DNA of 64,000 nucleotides, from contig JAHLKD010000088.1 of NCBI GenBank assembly GCA_025526935.1, positions 165,539-229,538 of the forward strand. Direction: 5' to 3'. Origin of the DNA: Cladochytrium replicatum (Eukaryota; Chytridiomycota; Chytridiomycetes; Cladochytriales; Cladochytriaceae). This document shows, one piece after another, positions 34,896-46,615 of the stretch. The first letter of the stretch is position 1. Every line of letters starts with the position of its first letter. The notes beneath the pieces are model-generated. The model ran no database searches. It had not been told where the DNA came from and saw only the letters and a program-made list of their open reading frames with translations. The position numbers and the translations under genes were made by a program.

Positions 34896-35709
34896 TTATT
34901 GCTTCTTTCCAAATTGTACAGAGGCCAATACTGGAGTGGAATACCTCGTGCTCAGACGAATCCACATTCTGTCATTCAACATCAAACTCTGCACTGGAAA
35001 TGTGTTCCAGTGCAGAGTCAAGTTCGCCTTTATCCCACTATTGAAGAGTGTCAATGGTATATCACACCCCAATTTAAGTACTCACTTGACGACATTCTCG
35101 ACGTATGTCAAGGGATCCTCGGCACACTTATCGCGGAAGGTGATCCGAGCATCATCTCTATGCGTAATAATGTCATCCCAGATTGTCACTTGATTCCACC
35201 GCTGAAAGTATGAGAACAATTGTTAGAACTTTGATCGCTCCAACTCCAATCCTTCATACATGCTTCTTTGTTTCAAACTCGGCAACCAAGTACACAAACA
35301 ACTGTTATATGTTCCACGTGAAAAGCGGGCGAAGATCTAACACAATCATGGATTAAAGTAATCAAGCGCAAGCGCAGACGACTCCCGTTAACCTGCTTCG
35401 AGGTCGAAATAGACAACACCAAGCTCGACAATCGCAGAATGGTGGTTGTAGTAGCCACCTAGGTGTCCTCTCTCTCTCTATTGTATAAGATATTTCATTT
35501 TGAAAGGAGTAATGAGCAGATGCGATAAAACTGAACTGGTTAAGAGCAAACATTGATGTTCGTTTCACATTGATCTTTGGTGTCGCTAATTCGATAGGAG
35601 AGACAGTCGAGAGCAATGGGCCAATTGCCGCAGAGATAGCAGCAACGGCACACGCAACTGTAATCGCCAGGGCCAACACAGCATTAGCACGTTGGGACAG
35701 CGAGTGCAT
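34896..35709 (-). pseudogene. SPC3: SPC3/SPCS3 signal peptidase subunit with one in-frame TAA (five exons)
   Basis: SPC3 is the lumenal, single-pass subunit of the ER signal peptidase complex and is essential in yeast. Exons: 35569-35709, 35393-35477, 35260-35336, 35086-35201 and 34896-35037; total 561 nt, 186 residues, the usual family length. Introns are 91, 56, 58 and 48 nt. The N-terminus MHSLSQRANAVLALAITV has the family's single membrane segment. Then come ELGVVYFDLEA, DLRPLFTWN, QLFVYLVAEFETKK, RWNQVTIWDDII and NLTLHWNTFP. Everything is consistent with a working gene except a TAA at 35305-35307, between TWNI and QLFVYL, where relatives have Lys. It could be a true nonsense mutation, one allele, or a sequencing error. 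I therefore mark it as a pseudogene with reservation. Confidence 0.85.
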
Positions 35710-35942
35710 AATATTGAACGTTTGGATGAGCGGCTTGATGAAGCTGGAAAATTTGTGTGAACTGAGCTGAGCTATACATCTACTCATAAATCAAGAAAGC
35801 ATCCCAACAAAGCAGACCAAGCAGCGAAAACAAATTAAGCATAGATCCCTGGTTGGGGGCAGGTGGGCAAATTTCTTGCACGTCCACCGTGTCGGAGAGC
35901 TGACCCAAACTACATGCTTATATTGGGGAGAATCGCTCAAAT

Positions 35943-36680
35943 TTGTTCCCAGAGCCTTACACGTATCTGTGGACTCGTTTCAAACGATTAAGTTTCATCG
36001 CCTCTGTAACACCGGTTCGAACCCTGCATTATCCCATTATTAAAGCTGATATCAATCTACAATCATTTTTGATTTTACTCAGAGACATCTCAATGGATAC
36101 TTTCACAAAGTATGAACCTGATCTACTTGATGATGAGGATGATTCCGGTCAGAAGATACAATCAGAACACCATTACCTGAGAACAATGCAGAACTTACTT
36201 GCTGAGATAAGAGAAATCATTCAAATGGATGTAACTCGCGATTACACTCCTTCAGATTCACCTCAAATCAAAGGCAAAGCCATGCGAGTAAAGACCAAAA
36301 GACTACCAAAAGCTCACGCTGCTCATGAGGTTTGTGTTTTACATCCCAACTCTTCTCATTCTTCTGCAGAGTGTAAACAACTCAAATATTTGATTGAGAA
36401 ACATGCTTCCTCACATAAAGGAAATGCCAACAGTAAGACTGCAAACAATCGTGCCGCATCAAAATCTAAGGATGCGAAGAGCAACAAATTCTCTTGCGAT
36501 TTCTGTGGCAAATCTGGCCACAGGCAGAATTTCTGCAGGAAACGCAAACTAGCCAAAAGTTTGAATGATGAGGAATGGAAACAGATAAAAGCATCTCGTG
36601 CTTCCTCCTCAACATCCCAGAACATGGATATCGATTCTCAGGAATCAGAACCTTCCAGCAAGGTACAATCAATCAAATCC
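35943..36680 (+). pseudogene. Copia-type Gag fragment, cut by an LTR
   Basis: ORF truncated at 36680 by an inverted LTR, into which its frame runs for two codons. A histidine/cysteine stretch CVLHPNSSHSSAEC and a CCHC knuckle CDFCGKSGHRQNFC identify a nucleocapsid-type Gag related to, but distinct from, that of the element at 37853 (which has CTLHPNSSHTNAQC and CNFCGKRGHKQLAC). The first ~40 codons may not be Gag; they overlap a block shared with 14444-14483. Confidence 0.75.
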
Positions 36681-37281
36681 TGTTGAACAAAGCTGTGGTC
36701 TGGATCCTCAGGTTGTGTGTGTGTTGTTAATTCACGGGTTAATGTTGCTAAGAGATGAATAAAGAAGATTGCGAGTCACAAGTGCTAGCGCAAGAGAATG
36801 CTCCTTGTGTGTATTGCCACAGGCTCCTTAAATAAGTGTACTGTCGTTTTGGCTTTTCCTTCTGGAAGATCTGGATCGCAGCGATAAGGTTTGACTCTTC
36901 TTCTCACAGGCGTAGCGAAGCATAATCATGCTAAGCTGTGCGTGAGATCTAACTCTCCTCAACAGGATTGTTCTCACACATGATTCCCACGAACGCGTTA
37001 ATCATATGTAAACCTTTGCTGTGATCTGATCCGGGCTTCACTTCTACAAGTGGATGATAGAAAAGTAATGACAGTTTACTATACCTATGGCCGCAATAAA
37101 TATAACCCATGAAGAAATAACCGGAGGTATCCAAACTCGTAATAGATCATCATCTATATGCTTTAGTTCAATAGTTAGAAATGTTGCTCGGTGAAAAGTG
37201 ACATTTCTGTATATCGGGCGTTTGTGTTTTTGTACTATCAATGACTGGATTGGCCAAGTCCATCAATCGAAATACTTAACA
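36681..37281 (-). repeat. 601-bp copia LTR, inverted orientation
   Basis: TGTTGAACAAAGC...TACTTAACA, the reverse complement of the LTR at 37853-38451. Left flank is the Gag fragment, right flank the integrase fragment at 37282. The flanking 5-mers (AATCC and CTGTA) do not match, so it is not a simple solo LTR. Confidence 0.9.
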
Positions 37282-37852
37282 CTGTAGTCGCACGAAGCTG
37301 AAGCAGAAGCCGATTTATTCTACAATAAGTCGAGCTCCGAGGAAGCTTTTCCGTCTGTTTTCCGATGTCGTACGTTTAATCTACGACGGACAGAAGAAGA
37401 GATATTGGCAGATCATTGTCGACGAACAACCTCGTTTCATCACAATCTACTTCCTGAATCGAAAGAGTGATGCGGTGGATAGTATGATTCGACATATCGC
37501 TGATGTGGAAAATCGCAATCACCCATTACACGTTGCTGAACTACGTTCCGATTCAGGAGAATTGATTACGAAACGGTTGATCCAATGGTGCAATACCAAG
37601 ATTCCTCGCATCCGCGTCCACCCAGCTCCTCCGTCAGTAAAGGAACTCGATGGTCTATCAGAGCGGAATATACAATCGATCAAGTATATGTCGGACGCGA
37701 TGCTGCTACAAGCTGGACTACCACGAACACTTCAATTCGTGCAACTCTCCATCCTATACGCTGCGGTTGTCAAGAACGCTACTTTCCATTCAGCTGTGAA
37801 TGCGATTCTGTACTGTGCTTACCTTGACAAGCGGATAGATTTGGCAACTATC
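37282..37852 (+). pseudogene. Integrase-core fragment of the 37853-family copia element
   Basis: Near-identical to 40646-41216 of the adjacent element: KLKQKPIYSTISRAPRK, YWQIIVDEQPRFITIYF, ELRSDSGELITKRLIQW and GLSERNIQSIKYM. It starts abruptly at the inverted LTR and ends abruptly at the LTR at 37853, so both ends are broken. Confidence 0.9.
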
Positions 37853-38451
37853 TGTTAAGTATTTCGATTGATGGACTTGGCCAATCCAGTCATTGATAGT
37901 ACAAAAACACAAACGCCCGATATACAGAAATGTCACTCTTCACTGAGCAACATTTCTAACTATTGAACTAAAGCATATAGATGATGATCTATTACGAGTT
38001 TGGATACCTCCGGTTATTTCTTCATGGGTTATATTTATTGCAGCCATAGGTATAGTAAACTGTCATTACTTTTCTATCATCCACTTGTAGAAGTGAAGCC
38101 CGGATCAGATCACAGCAAAGGTTTACATATGATTAACGCGTTCGTGGGAATCATGTGTGAGAACAATCCTGTTGAGGAGAGCTAGATCTCACGCACAGCT
38201 TAGCATGATTATGCTTCGCTACGCCTGTGAGAAGAAGAGTCAAACCTTATCGCTTCGATCCAGATCTTCCGGAAGGAAAAGCCAAAACGACAGTACACTT
38301 ATTTAAGGAGCCTGTGGCGATACACACAAGGAGCATTCTCTTGCGCTAGTACTTGTGACTCGCAATCTTCTTTATTCATCTCTTAGAAACATTAACCCGT
38401 GAATTAGCAACACACACAACCTGAGGATCCAGACCACAGCTTTGTTCAACA
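37853..38451 (+). repeat. Copia element A 5' LTR
   Basis: 599 bp, TGTTAAGTATTTCG...CTTTGTTCAACA. A TATA-like TATTTAAGG begins at about 38300, a plausible promoter for the element. Confidence 0.93.
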
Positions 38452-38502
38452 CAATAGTTACGAATCGTTGCTTAACACATTTCTTTGTACAACAACGACA
38501 AG

Positions 38503-41500
38503 ATGGGTTCAGGATCGAATGACGCCACATCTTCGCGGCCGAAGCCATTCACCGGTAAAACGCTGCAGGATTTCGATCTGTACATGGAACAAGTGCAGAC
38601 TTACGCAAACTTACGTGGCGGCGCTGGCACTATGCTTCTCCAAGAACCAATGGCTCTTCCTGATAATCCGAATTACGAGGCGGAAGGAAATCGCCCACAG
38701 CGTCCGATAGTCATCGCCGGAGCTGCTGGCGGAGCTGCTAACGAAGCACGAGCACAATGGGAAGCAGAACTAGATGCAAGATTACCGTGCACAACAAGCG
38801 GACAATAACGTCGCAGTTGGAATTCTATGCGAATGTTTCCCAAAACGCGACATGAATCGAGTCAGAGCTTATGCGTCAGCAAAAGGCAAAGTCGATGGAC
38901 TTCGCCGAATTTTCAGTGCTGGCGGACAAGCTCCGATCGAATCGTCTATGTGGGAGCAACGGCTGGTAGATCTGAAATGTACGAACGGTCAGTCGGCAGA
39001 AAGCGTTCAGCAGTTTGTGACCGACCTCACTGAGTTATTCGAACTCAAACTGAACTCTTTACCGGACGAACTCGTAATCAAGGATCTACTAAACCGGTTA
39101 GTCGCAAAAATCACGATGCAGACAATTGAACTACGGACCCTCGTACCTTTTCTCGGAAAAATGATCACTTCTGCGTATGCCGAATGGGAACCGGCGTTAA
39201 TACAAGATCCAATTGATGCTGCAAATCCGAATGCTCCGCGACCATTCCACCAAAAGCCAACGCATTACTTCGAAACAGTGTCAAATATCTTGACCGACCT
39301 CAACCAATTGGTCCAACTCAACGTCACCATGGATGCCGGTGGGCCGAATGGGACAAAGAAGGCCATGAAGGCAAAGGCGAAGAAAGCGAAGGCGAAAGCG
39401 AAAGCCAAGGTTGCGAAGTCGGAGGATATTTGTACCTTGCATCCGAACTCATCTCACACCAATGCTCAATGCCGTAAGCAGGGTGCCTCGGGTGGCTCAG
39501 GCAGTAGCGGTGGGAGTAGCAGTTCCACTCGGACCAGGCAGTCGCAGGACTCCAGGTCGTCCACATCTTCTTCTGCAAAGAAGACAGATCTCACATGCAA
39601 TTTCTGTGGCAAACGAGGACACAAGCAGTTGGCGTGTAAACGCTATCTCACTGCAAAGAGTCTTTGTTTAGACACGGATTTTCGTGCATTCATTGCCAGC
39701 CGTGGCGATGCAGGTGATGATTCGTCGGAGGACGAATCTACCGCCAAACCGGTGTTGACCAAGAAGGTAATCTTTGACCTTACCCAACCTACTTCTGTTG
39801 ATAAAGATGCTGACACATACATCGGAAATATGTTTTCGATAGTGAACGCACACTCGGCACAGAAGGTTGTCCGTGTACATGTTCAAGCAAAGGATCGTGT
39901 GGGTTTGCTTGATACAGGCGCAACTGTTTGGATGACACCTAATCGTCATGCCTTTAGTTCGCTGACGTATACGAATGACGAGGACGTGGTGGAACTAGCG
40001 GATAGTCATACAATTCCAGTTTGTGGTTTTGGAGATGTATCTGTAGTTTTACCCAATGGGCGAATTAAGATAATACACAACGCACTTTATGTTCCTGATC
40101 TCGAAGACACACTTGCATCAGTGTGTAGTATCATTGGAGACTCCGGGGACATTGTGAGTTTCACCAAAGACAAGGTTATCCTCACGCATGGTGATACGGA
40201 TGAACACGTTATTATTGGGCGACGGGAAAGAGATTTGTACTATCTCTATGCTGATGTTAGTACCGTCGGAACTCACCAACCGCGGCATGCGATTGCTCAA
40301 CGAGCTAAAGCAGTAGCGGTATCCGCAGAAGGTCTCGATCAGTCGATGGACTTTACGTCCGGTGTACGATCTTCTCACGCGATGGGTCTCGATGTAATGT
40401 CAGACAACAACATTCGTCAAACGAACGATGATGAATGTCAACGAGCATCTCAAGATACAGTTGGAGTGAGCACCAACTTATCGCCAGTGACAGTACACGA
40501 ACTTGCAAAGTTACACCAGCAGTTTGGTCACATCCACTTACGGACGATCTTTCGAACGGCAGAGAAGCTCAACATCAAAATGCCCAAGGTTGAACCGGAT
40601 GCATTCAATCTTGTCAACAAATCAATTATGCAGAATTGTTTGGTCTGTAGTCGCACAAAGCTGAAGCAGAAGCCGATTTATTCTACAATAAGTCGAGCTC
40701 CGAGGAAACTTTTCCGTCTGTTTTCCGATGTCGTACGTTTAATCTACGACGGACAGAAGAAGAGATATTGGCAGATCATTGTCGACGAACAACCTCGTTT
40801 CATCACAATCTACTTCCTGAATCGAAAGAGTGATGCGGTGGATAGTATGATTCGACATATCGCTGATGTGGAAAATCGCAATCACCCATTACACGTTGCT
40901 GAACTACGTTCCGATTCAGGAGAATTGATTACGAAACGGTTGATCCAATGGTGCAATACCAAGATTCCTCGCATCCGCGTCCACCCAGCTCCTCCGTCAG
41001 TAAAGGAACTCGATGGTCTATCAGAGCGGAATATACAATCGATCAAGTATATGTCGGACGCGATGCTGCTACAAGCTGGACTACCACGAACACTTCAATT
41101 CGTGCAACTCTCCATCCTATACGCTGCGGTCGTCAAGAACGCTACTTTCCATTCAGCTGTGAATGCGATTCCGTACTGTGCTTACCTTGACAAGCGGATA
41201 GATTTGGCAACTATCCACGCCTTTGGAACACTCGTTAGTTTGTGGATCTCACACGAACAAAGGTTGGCGCGCAGAATCCGAGACAAGTCTGAACTAGGTC
41301 TGTTTCTCGGATACAAGGGTGAAGACCTGAAGATCGTCATAGCACTCAATTTTCGGACAAACACAATAGGCGAATACTTCCATGTTACGTTCCACAAGGG
41401 AGTTTTTGTTGGTTATAATCCTACCCGACAGTTACTCGACGATCTTACGGTACAATATCCACTGAAGGCCGGGACATATTTCGATGTTGATCAAATACCA

Positions 41501-43627
41501 ACCGGGGATCAGGGGGTGCAAGAGACGACTGTTGAGTTTGTCTCAGACAATTTCCCGATTTCTACCGTTGCAGACGAAGAAATCGATGAGGATATAAACG
41601 ACGACCCCATATATTACCGCTTAGAAGAAGCCGGTGACATGCATGTTGTTGAACATTTACATGGACTAGACGATGATGACCCAGACGATGCTGATTATGA
41701 TCCAAATGCTAATTTATCGACTCCACAATCCATTACTGAAGAATCTCCGAATTTGTCTTCCGTATCTCCTGTAGAGGAATATGATGCACAACTCGAAAGT
41801 GATCTTCAATTCATTGGAGAAGATGTCGACGAAGCATATGCAGCAAGAAAACGAAAACGTCAAGCAAGTGCAAATTTGTCGAACGCCAAAAGGAAACAAA
41901 ATTCCTTGTTTACCCGGTCCGTTCCTAATATCGATTGGACCCTGAAGGCCGATTCCTCATATCCAACACAACCAATTGCGAATGGAAATATACGGACTGC
42001 ACCAAAGACTCTTCGTGAGGCTTTATCACGATCCGATGAGGCTCCATTCTGGTTAGCGGCGATGAAGGAGGAAGTTACACAACTAGTCGGCAACAATACT
42101 TGGGCCGAAACGTTTTTACCTGATGGACGGAATTTATTATCGGGCAAATGGGTTTTCACATATAAGCTTGACGAACATGGCAATATTACTCGATTCAAAG
42201 CACGTTGGGTCGTACGAGGATTTTCACAGATTGAAGGATTGGATTTCGATGAAACCTATTCTCCAGTTACGAAAACGTCCACGATCCGTTTTCTGATTGC
42301 ATTAGCAGCATTAGTCGGCATGATCATATTCCAGTTTGATATCAAGGGTGCATATCTCAATGCAATACTGGAAGAAGAGAACTACATCGAACTCCCTCAT
42401 GGTTTCGGACGAGTAGATTTCCGGAATCGACCCATCGTCTGCAGACTTATCAAAAGTCTGTACGGTCTACACCAGGCAGCTCGAGAATGGTACAAAACTC
42501 TTTGGAAACAATATCTCAGTGTTGGTTTCGTGCGGAATATTGCAGACATCTGTCATTTCTGGCGATACAATCCAACAAATAATACCCGCGAACACACTAC
42601 CGTTCATGTCGATGATATACTACATTTTTCCACAGATCCAAACGCATATCATCGGTTTCAGACCGATTTGGAAACTTCGTTCACAGTAGGCAGTACTTCA
42701 AAGGCGAAATGGATTCTGAAAATGGAGTTATTGCAGACAACGGAAGGATATTTCCTTAGCAATGCATTGTACGTAAAGAAGATTCTCGAAGAAGCGAATT
42801 TATGGGGTACCAACATCAAACCGACCAAAACACCGATGTCAAAATCATATATCTTTGATGAGACCACACCAACACTGTCCGATGCCGAGGCAACACAATT
42901 TCGATCAATGTTAATGAAGATATCGTACGTGGCGACTAAGACACGACCGGATATTTCATACGCAGTCAATATTTTGGCACAACATCAGATTGATCCTCGA
43001 CAGTCAGAATCAAAGGCTCTCTATCGATTACAACGATATTTACTCGGTACTTGGGATTACGGTTTACACTATACACGGACTGGTATCACGTCTCCGATGC
43101 TAAGACCCGACGGTCTCTACATGTTTGATTCGGCTAACAACCCACAAGGTTATGCCGATGCAGACTGGGCAGGCGATGCAGATAGATACTCACGAACCGG
43201 TTACGTGGTAATGTTCGCTAATGCGGCAATCAGTTGGCAGTCGATTCGACAACAGACTATTGCAGCCTCGTCGTCGGAAGCCGAACTGTATGCGCTGAAC
43301 GAACTATCGCGTGAGATGAAGTGGATGAAAAATCTTATGACGGGTATTGGAATTACGTCGTTCAATCCGCTCCGTTTATGGCAAGACAATCAATCCACCG
43401 AGTCTATCGCAAACAATCTGTTCAACAACAAACGGACCAAACACATGGACGTTCGCGAGAGATTTGTGAATCTCCAAGTTGAACAGAAACATCAGGAGTT
43501 ACACCATATGGATACTTCTGATATGATCGCGGACATCTTAACTAAACCTCTTGGAAGTAAATTATACCTTAAACACAGGGGCTCGTTGGGGCTAGTCAGT
43601 CAGTCTTCACTTAATATACTATCTTGA
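38503..43627 (+). pseudogene. Element A Gag-Pol polyprotein with one frameshift in Gag
   Basis: The start ATG at 38503 opens Gag (MGSGSNDATSSRPKPF). This frame ends at 38808, and homology continues in another frame from about 38774 to 43627 (over 1600 codons). A one-base loss near 38780 would explain it. Downstream are a Lys/Ala-rich stretch, CCHC knuckle CNFCGKRGHKQLAC, protease VGLLDTGATVWMTP, integrase zinc module (HQQFGHIHLRT...CLVCSRTK), core residues in LRSDSGELI and LSERNIQS, RT (DIKGAYLNAIL; VHVDDILHFS, with His in place of the usual Tyr/aromatic before VDD) and RNase H (YADADWAGDADRYSRTGYV; ELYALNELSREM; LWQDNQSTESIAN). Apart from the Gag shift it is open throughout. Confidence 0.92.
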
Positions 43628-43754
43628 ACGACCGGCTGGCGATGTCCATACAACTCACCTTTATTTCAATAGAATATCAACTTCAGCATTTACAGAAAGT
43701 TATGATCGGTTGAGTGATACTCTCGGTTGTACCTATCTAATGACTGAGGGGGTG

Positions 43755-43937
43755 TGTTAAGTATTTCGATTGATGGACTTGGCCAATCCAGTCATTGATA
43801 GTACAAAAACACAAACGCCCGATATACAGAAATGTCACTCTTCACTGAGCAACATTTCTAACTATTGAACTAAAGCATATAGATGATGATCTATTACGAG
43901 TTTGGATACCTCCGGTTATTTCTTCATGGGTTATATT
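43755..43937 (+). repeat. Element A 3' LTR, truncated
   Basis: First 183 bp of the 599-bp LTR, identical to 37853-38035, ending at the TG of the LTR beginning 43938. Confidence 0.9.
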
Positions 43938-44609
43938 TGTCGAAGTTTGGTTTGAGGGCGATGTGATTTGATCAGTTTTAGTGCTGCTGATCTGGGACTT
44001 GCGCTAGAGATAGTCCTCAGGTTGATCTGTGAGTGTGCAGAGTTTCGTGTTTCTCCAATCACGCTCTTGCGCCACAGCCACCCGAAATCTCATATCGCCA
44101 CAGGCTCTTTGAATTGTGCAAACAATTCAAATATACTGTCGTTTCGGCTTTTATAATTAACCTGTGGCTATAGATATATGGAAATATCTAATATAAACAT
44201 TATTCTCTCAAATAGAGAGATATAGATCCCAGTGATCGTTCACAATAACCATTGTGAGCAGAACATGAAGATTAGCTATAATCTTGACATGTTCTCTATG
44301 AGAAATAAGTATGTAGTACCTTGCATTAATATCATACGAGATGTACTCGAGTATGATATAACTGTCAGCAGCAAACTGATTAGCATCACATTCTTTCTCA
44401 AACGCGTGATCACTCTCAGAACTCTACTAGATTCCAATGAGTAAAGGAGGATGCCTTCATGACCAATAGTTAGAAATGCCAGTTCTTTCATGTAATGTAT
44501 GATTACGCATGAACTTGTCCCAGACGTCTCTGGTAAGGCTATTTCCCCTCAGTGTCGGTAGTGGATGAAGACTGGAGTAGCTAGTTCCATTTATGTGCAT
44601 GCATCAACA
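43938..44609 (-). repeat. Element F 3' LTR
   Basis: 672 bp with TG..CA ends. The right boundary is marked by the adjacent purine tract, the left by the break in element A's LTR. Confidence 0.8.
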
Positions 44610-44694
44610 CACCCCCGCAGTCAAAGCTGCGGTAGACAATGAGGATATTGGTATGAGCGTTGAGTCGCACGTCTGTTTGTTGGTAATGTATGTA

Positions 44695-45989
44695 TTAGTC
44701 AACAAGGGTCAAATCAGATTGACGTGTAAGACCAAGTGCGCGTGTGAATTTTGAAAATAATTTGAATGTCAAGGGTTTTGTGAAAATATCAGCAATTTGG
44801 TTCTCAGTATCAATATCTCTGAGTTCCTGCTGCTTCTGCTCAATTTGAAGATTCACAAACTTTTCTCGAACATCCATGTGTTTAGTTCTGTGATCATTAA
44901 GCAGGTCATTGGCAATAGACTGTGTAGAGGTATTATCTTGCCAGAGGATCATGGGCTTACTTTTGGATGAAATACCAATGGTTGCCATGACGTTTTTCAT
45001 CCACTTCATCTCACGTGATAATTCATTCAATGCATATAACTCTGCTTCATTTTGTTCTTGTACGTGTTGTACAGAAAGTGGTACATAAGTGTCATCGTTC
45101 ATGTTTAACGAATGGTTATAGTCGTTGGTGGTATCGTGCTCGTCATCAACATTTGAATCATGTTGGGACATAGGAGTAACATGCATTTGTGAGATATCCA
45201 TTCGATGATAAAATTGTTGGTTGGGATCCAACTCCTCATCAGATGAGGTGTTAGCGCTATCATCAGAATATGAGTCTGTAGTATTGTCATTATCGCTATT
45301 CATATCAGGTAAATTTGAAATATTAAAATGTTGACCCTGAGGAATAGGATAGTGTTTGGTGAGGTCATTCAAAGTTTGTGATGTTGGGTTTAAGCCAACA
45401 AATACTCCCTCATGAAAAGTAAAATGAAAATATTCGCTTATGCGTTTGGTATTAAGATTCAAAGCATGAATGATTTTCATATCTTCACCCTTATAACCCA
45501 GAAATAGTCCAGCTCTGACTTCTCTGATACTTTGCGACTAGACCTTTGTTCTGGAGAAATCCAGAGACTAACCAGGGTACCAAAGGTGTGAATGATTGCC
45601 GGATCAATCAGCTTGTCAAAGTAAACAGTATGTGGTACATTCTTAGTTCTAGAATGGTAAACACAATTTTTGACAGTCGCAGCATAAAGGATGGCAAATT
45701 TGATGAACTGTAAAGTATGTGGAAGACCAGCTGTTTTCAGCATAGACTTGTACATCTCCTTCATTGAACGGACATTCCGTTCAGCAAGACCATTCAGCTC
45801 TTTGACTGATGCAGGTGAAGGATGTGCATGTATGCGTGGTACCTTGTTACTACACCAAGTCAAGAATTGGTTTGACAATAGTTCTCCAGAATCGGATCCT
45901 ACTTTATAGACGTGAAGTGGCAGAAATCTATTTTCAACATCTGCGATGTGTCTTAGCATACTATCAGAGGCTTCGCTCTTTCGTTGCAA
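44695..45989 (-). pseudogene. Element F Pol remnant lacking RT
   Basis: Two overlapping frames. 45989-45477 is integrase core (KVGSDSGELLSNQFLTWC, NGLAERNVRSMKEM). 45480-44695 continues integrase (SEYFHFTFHEGVFVG), then an acidic linker, then jumps from VQHVQEQ straight into the end of RNase H (NEAELYALNELSREM, LWQDNTSTQSIAND, IADIFTKPL). The whole reverse transcriptase is missing, as is a clean junction between the two frames. Confidence 0.88.
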
Positions 45990-46016
45990 GAAGTAGATTG
46001 TGATGTGAGAACTGTA

Positions 46017-46615
46017 TGTTGAACAAAGCTGTGGTCTGGATCCTCAGGTTGTGTGTGTTGCTAATTCACGGGTTAATGTTTCTAAGAGATGAATAAAGAA
46101 GATTGCGAGTCACAAGTACTAGCGCAAGAGAATGCTCCTTGTGTGTATCGCCACAGGCTCCTTAAATAAGTGTACTGTCGTTTTGGCTTTTCCTTCCGGA
46201 AGATCTGGATCGAAGCGATAAGGTTTGACTCTTCTTCTCACAGGCGTAGCGAAGCATAATCATGCTAAGCTGTGCGTGAGATCTAGCTCTCCTCAACAGG
46301 ATTGTTCTCACACATGATTCCCACGAACGCGTTAATCATATGTAAACCTTTGCTGTGATCTGATCCGGGCTTCACTTCTACAAGTGGATGATAGAAAAGT
46401 AATGACAGTTTACTATACCTATGGCTGCAATAAATATAACCCATGAAGAAATAACCGGAGGTATCCAAACTCGTAATAGATCATCATCTATATGCTTTAG
46501 TTCAATAGTTAGAAATGTTGCTCAGTGAAGAGTGACATTTCTGTATATCGGGCGTTTGTGTTTTTGTACTATCAATGACTGGATTGGCCAAGTCCATCAA
46601 TCGAAATACTTAACA
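46017..46615 (-). repeat. Element C 3' LTR
   Basis: 599 bp, reverse complement of the 37853-38451 LTR, inserted in element F integrase sequence. Confidence 0.92.

Larger units (their letters stand above)
37853..43937 (+). mobile_element. Copia element A, recent, 3' LTR truncated by another insertion
   Basis: 5' LTR 37853-38451, gag-pol 38503-43627, purine tract TGAGGGGGTG at 43745-43754, and the first 183 bp of the 3' LTR (43755-43937), identical to the 5' LTR over that length. The 3' LTR is interrupted exactly where a different LTR (43938) begins. A near-identical copy lies inverted at 46017-50635. Confidence 0.93.
43938..46016 (-). mobile_element. Copia element F, internally deleted, inserted in element A's LTR
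   Basis: Minus orientation. A 672-bp LTR (43938-44609, TGTCGAAG...GCATCAACA) is followed by a minus-strand purine tract GCGGGGGTG at 44610. Coding remnants run to 45989, and the element is then cut by another LTR at 46017. It is related to family A in protein and in a short LTR block (CCACAGGCTC.. TACTGTCG), but is clearly a different family. Its 5' LTR is not found. Confidence 0.85.

Noticed and set aside
36005-36030. GGTTCGAACC as a tRNA T-arm
   Set aside because: The flanking bases do not form a five-pair T-stem and no D-arm, anticodon arm or acceptor stem can be built around it.
44232-44444. 70-codon ORF in 44.2-44.4 kb
   Set aside because: Lies inside the element F LTR and has no conserved features.
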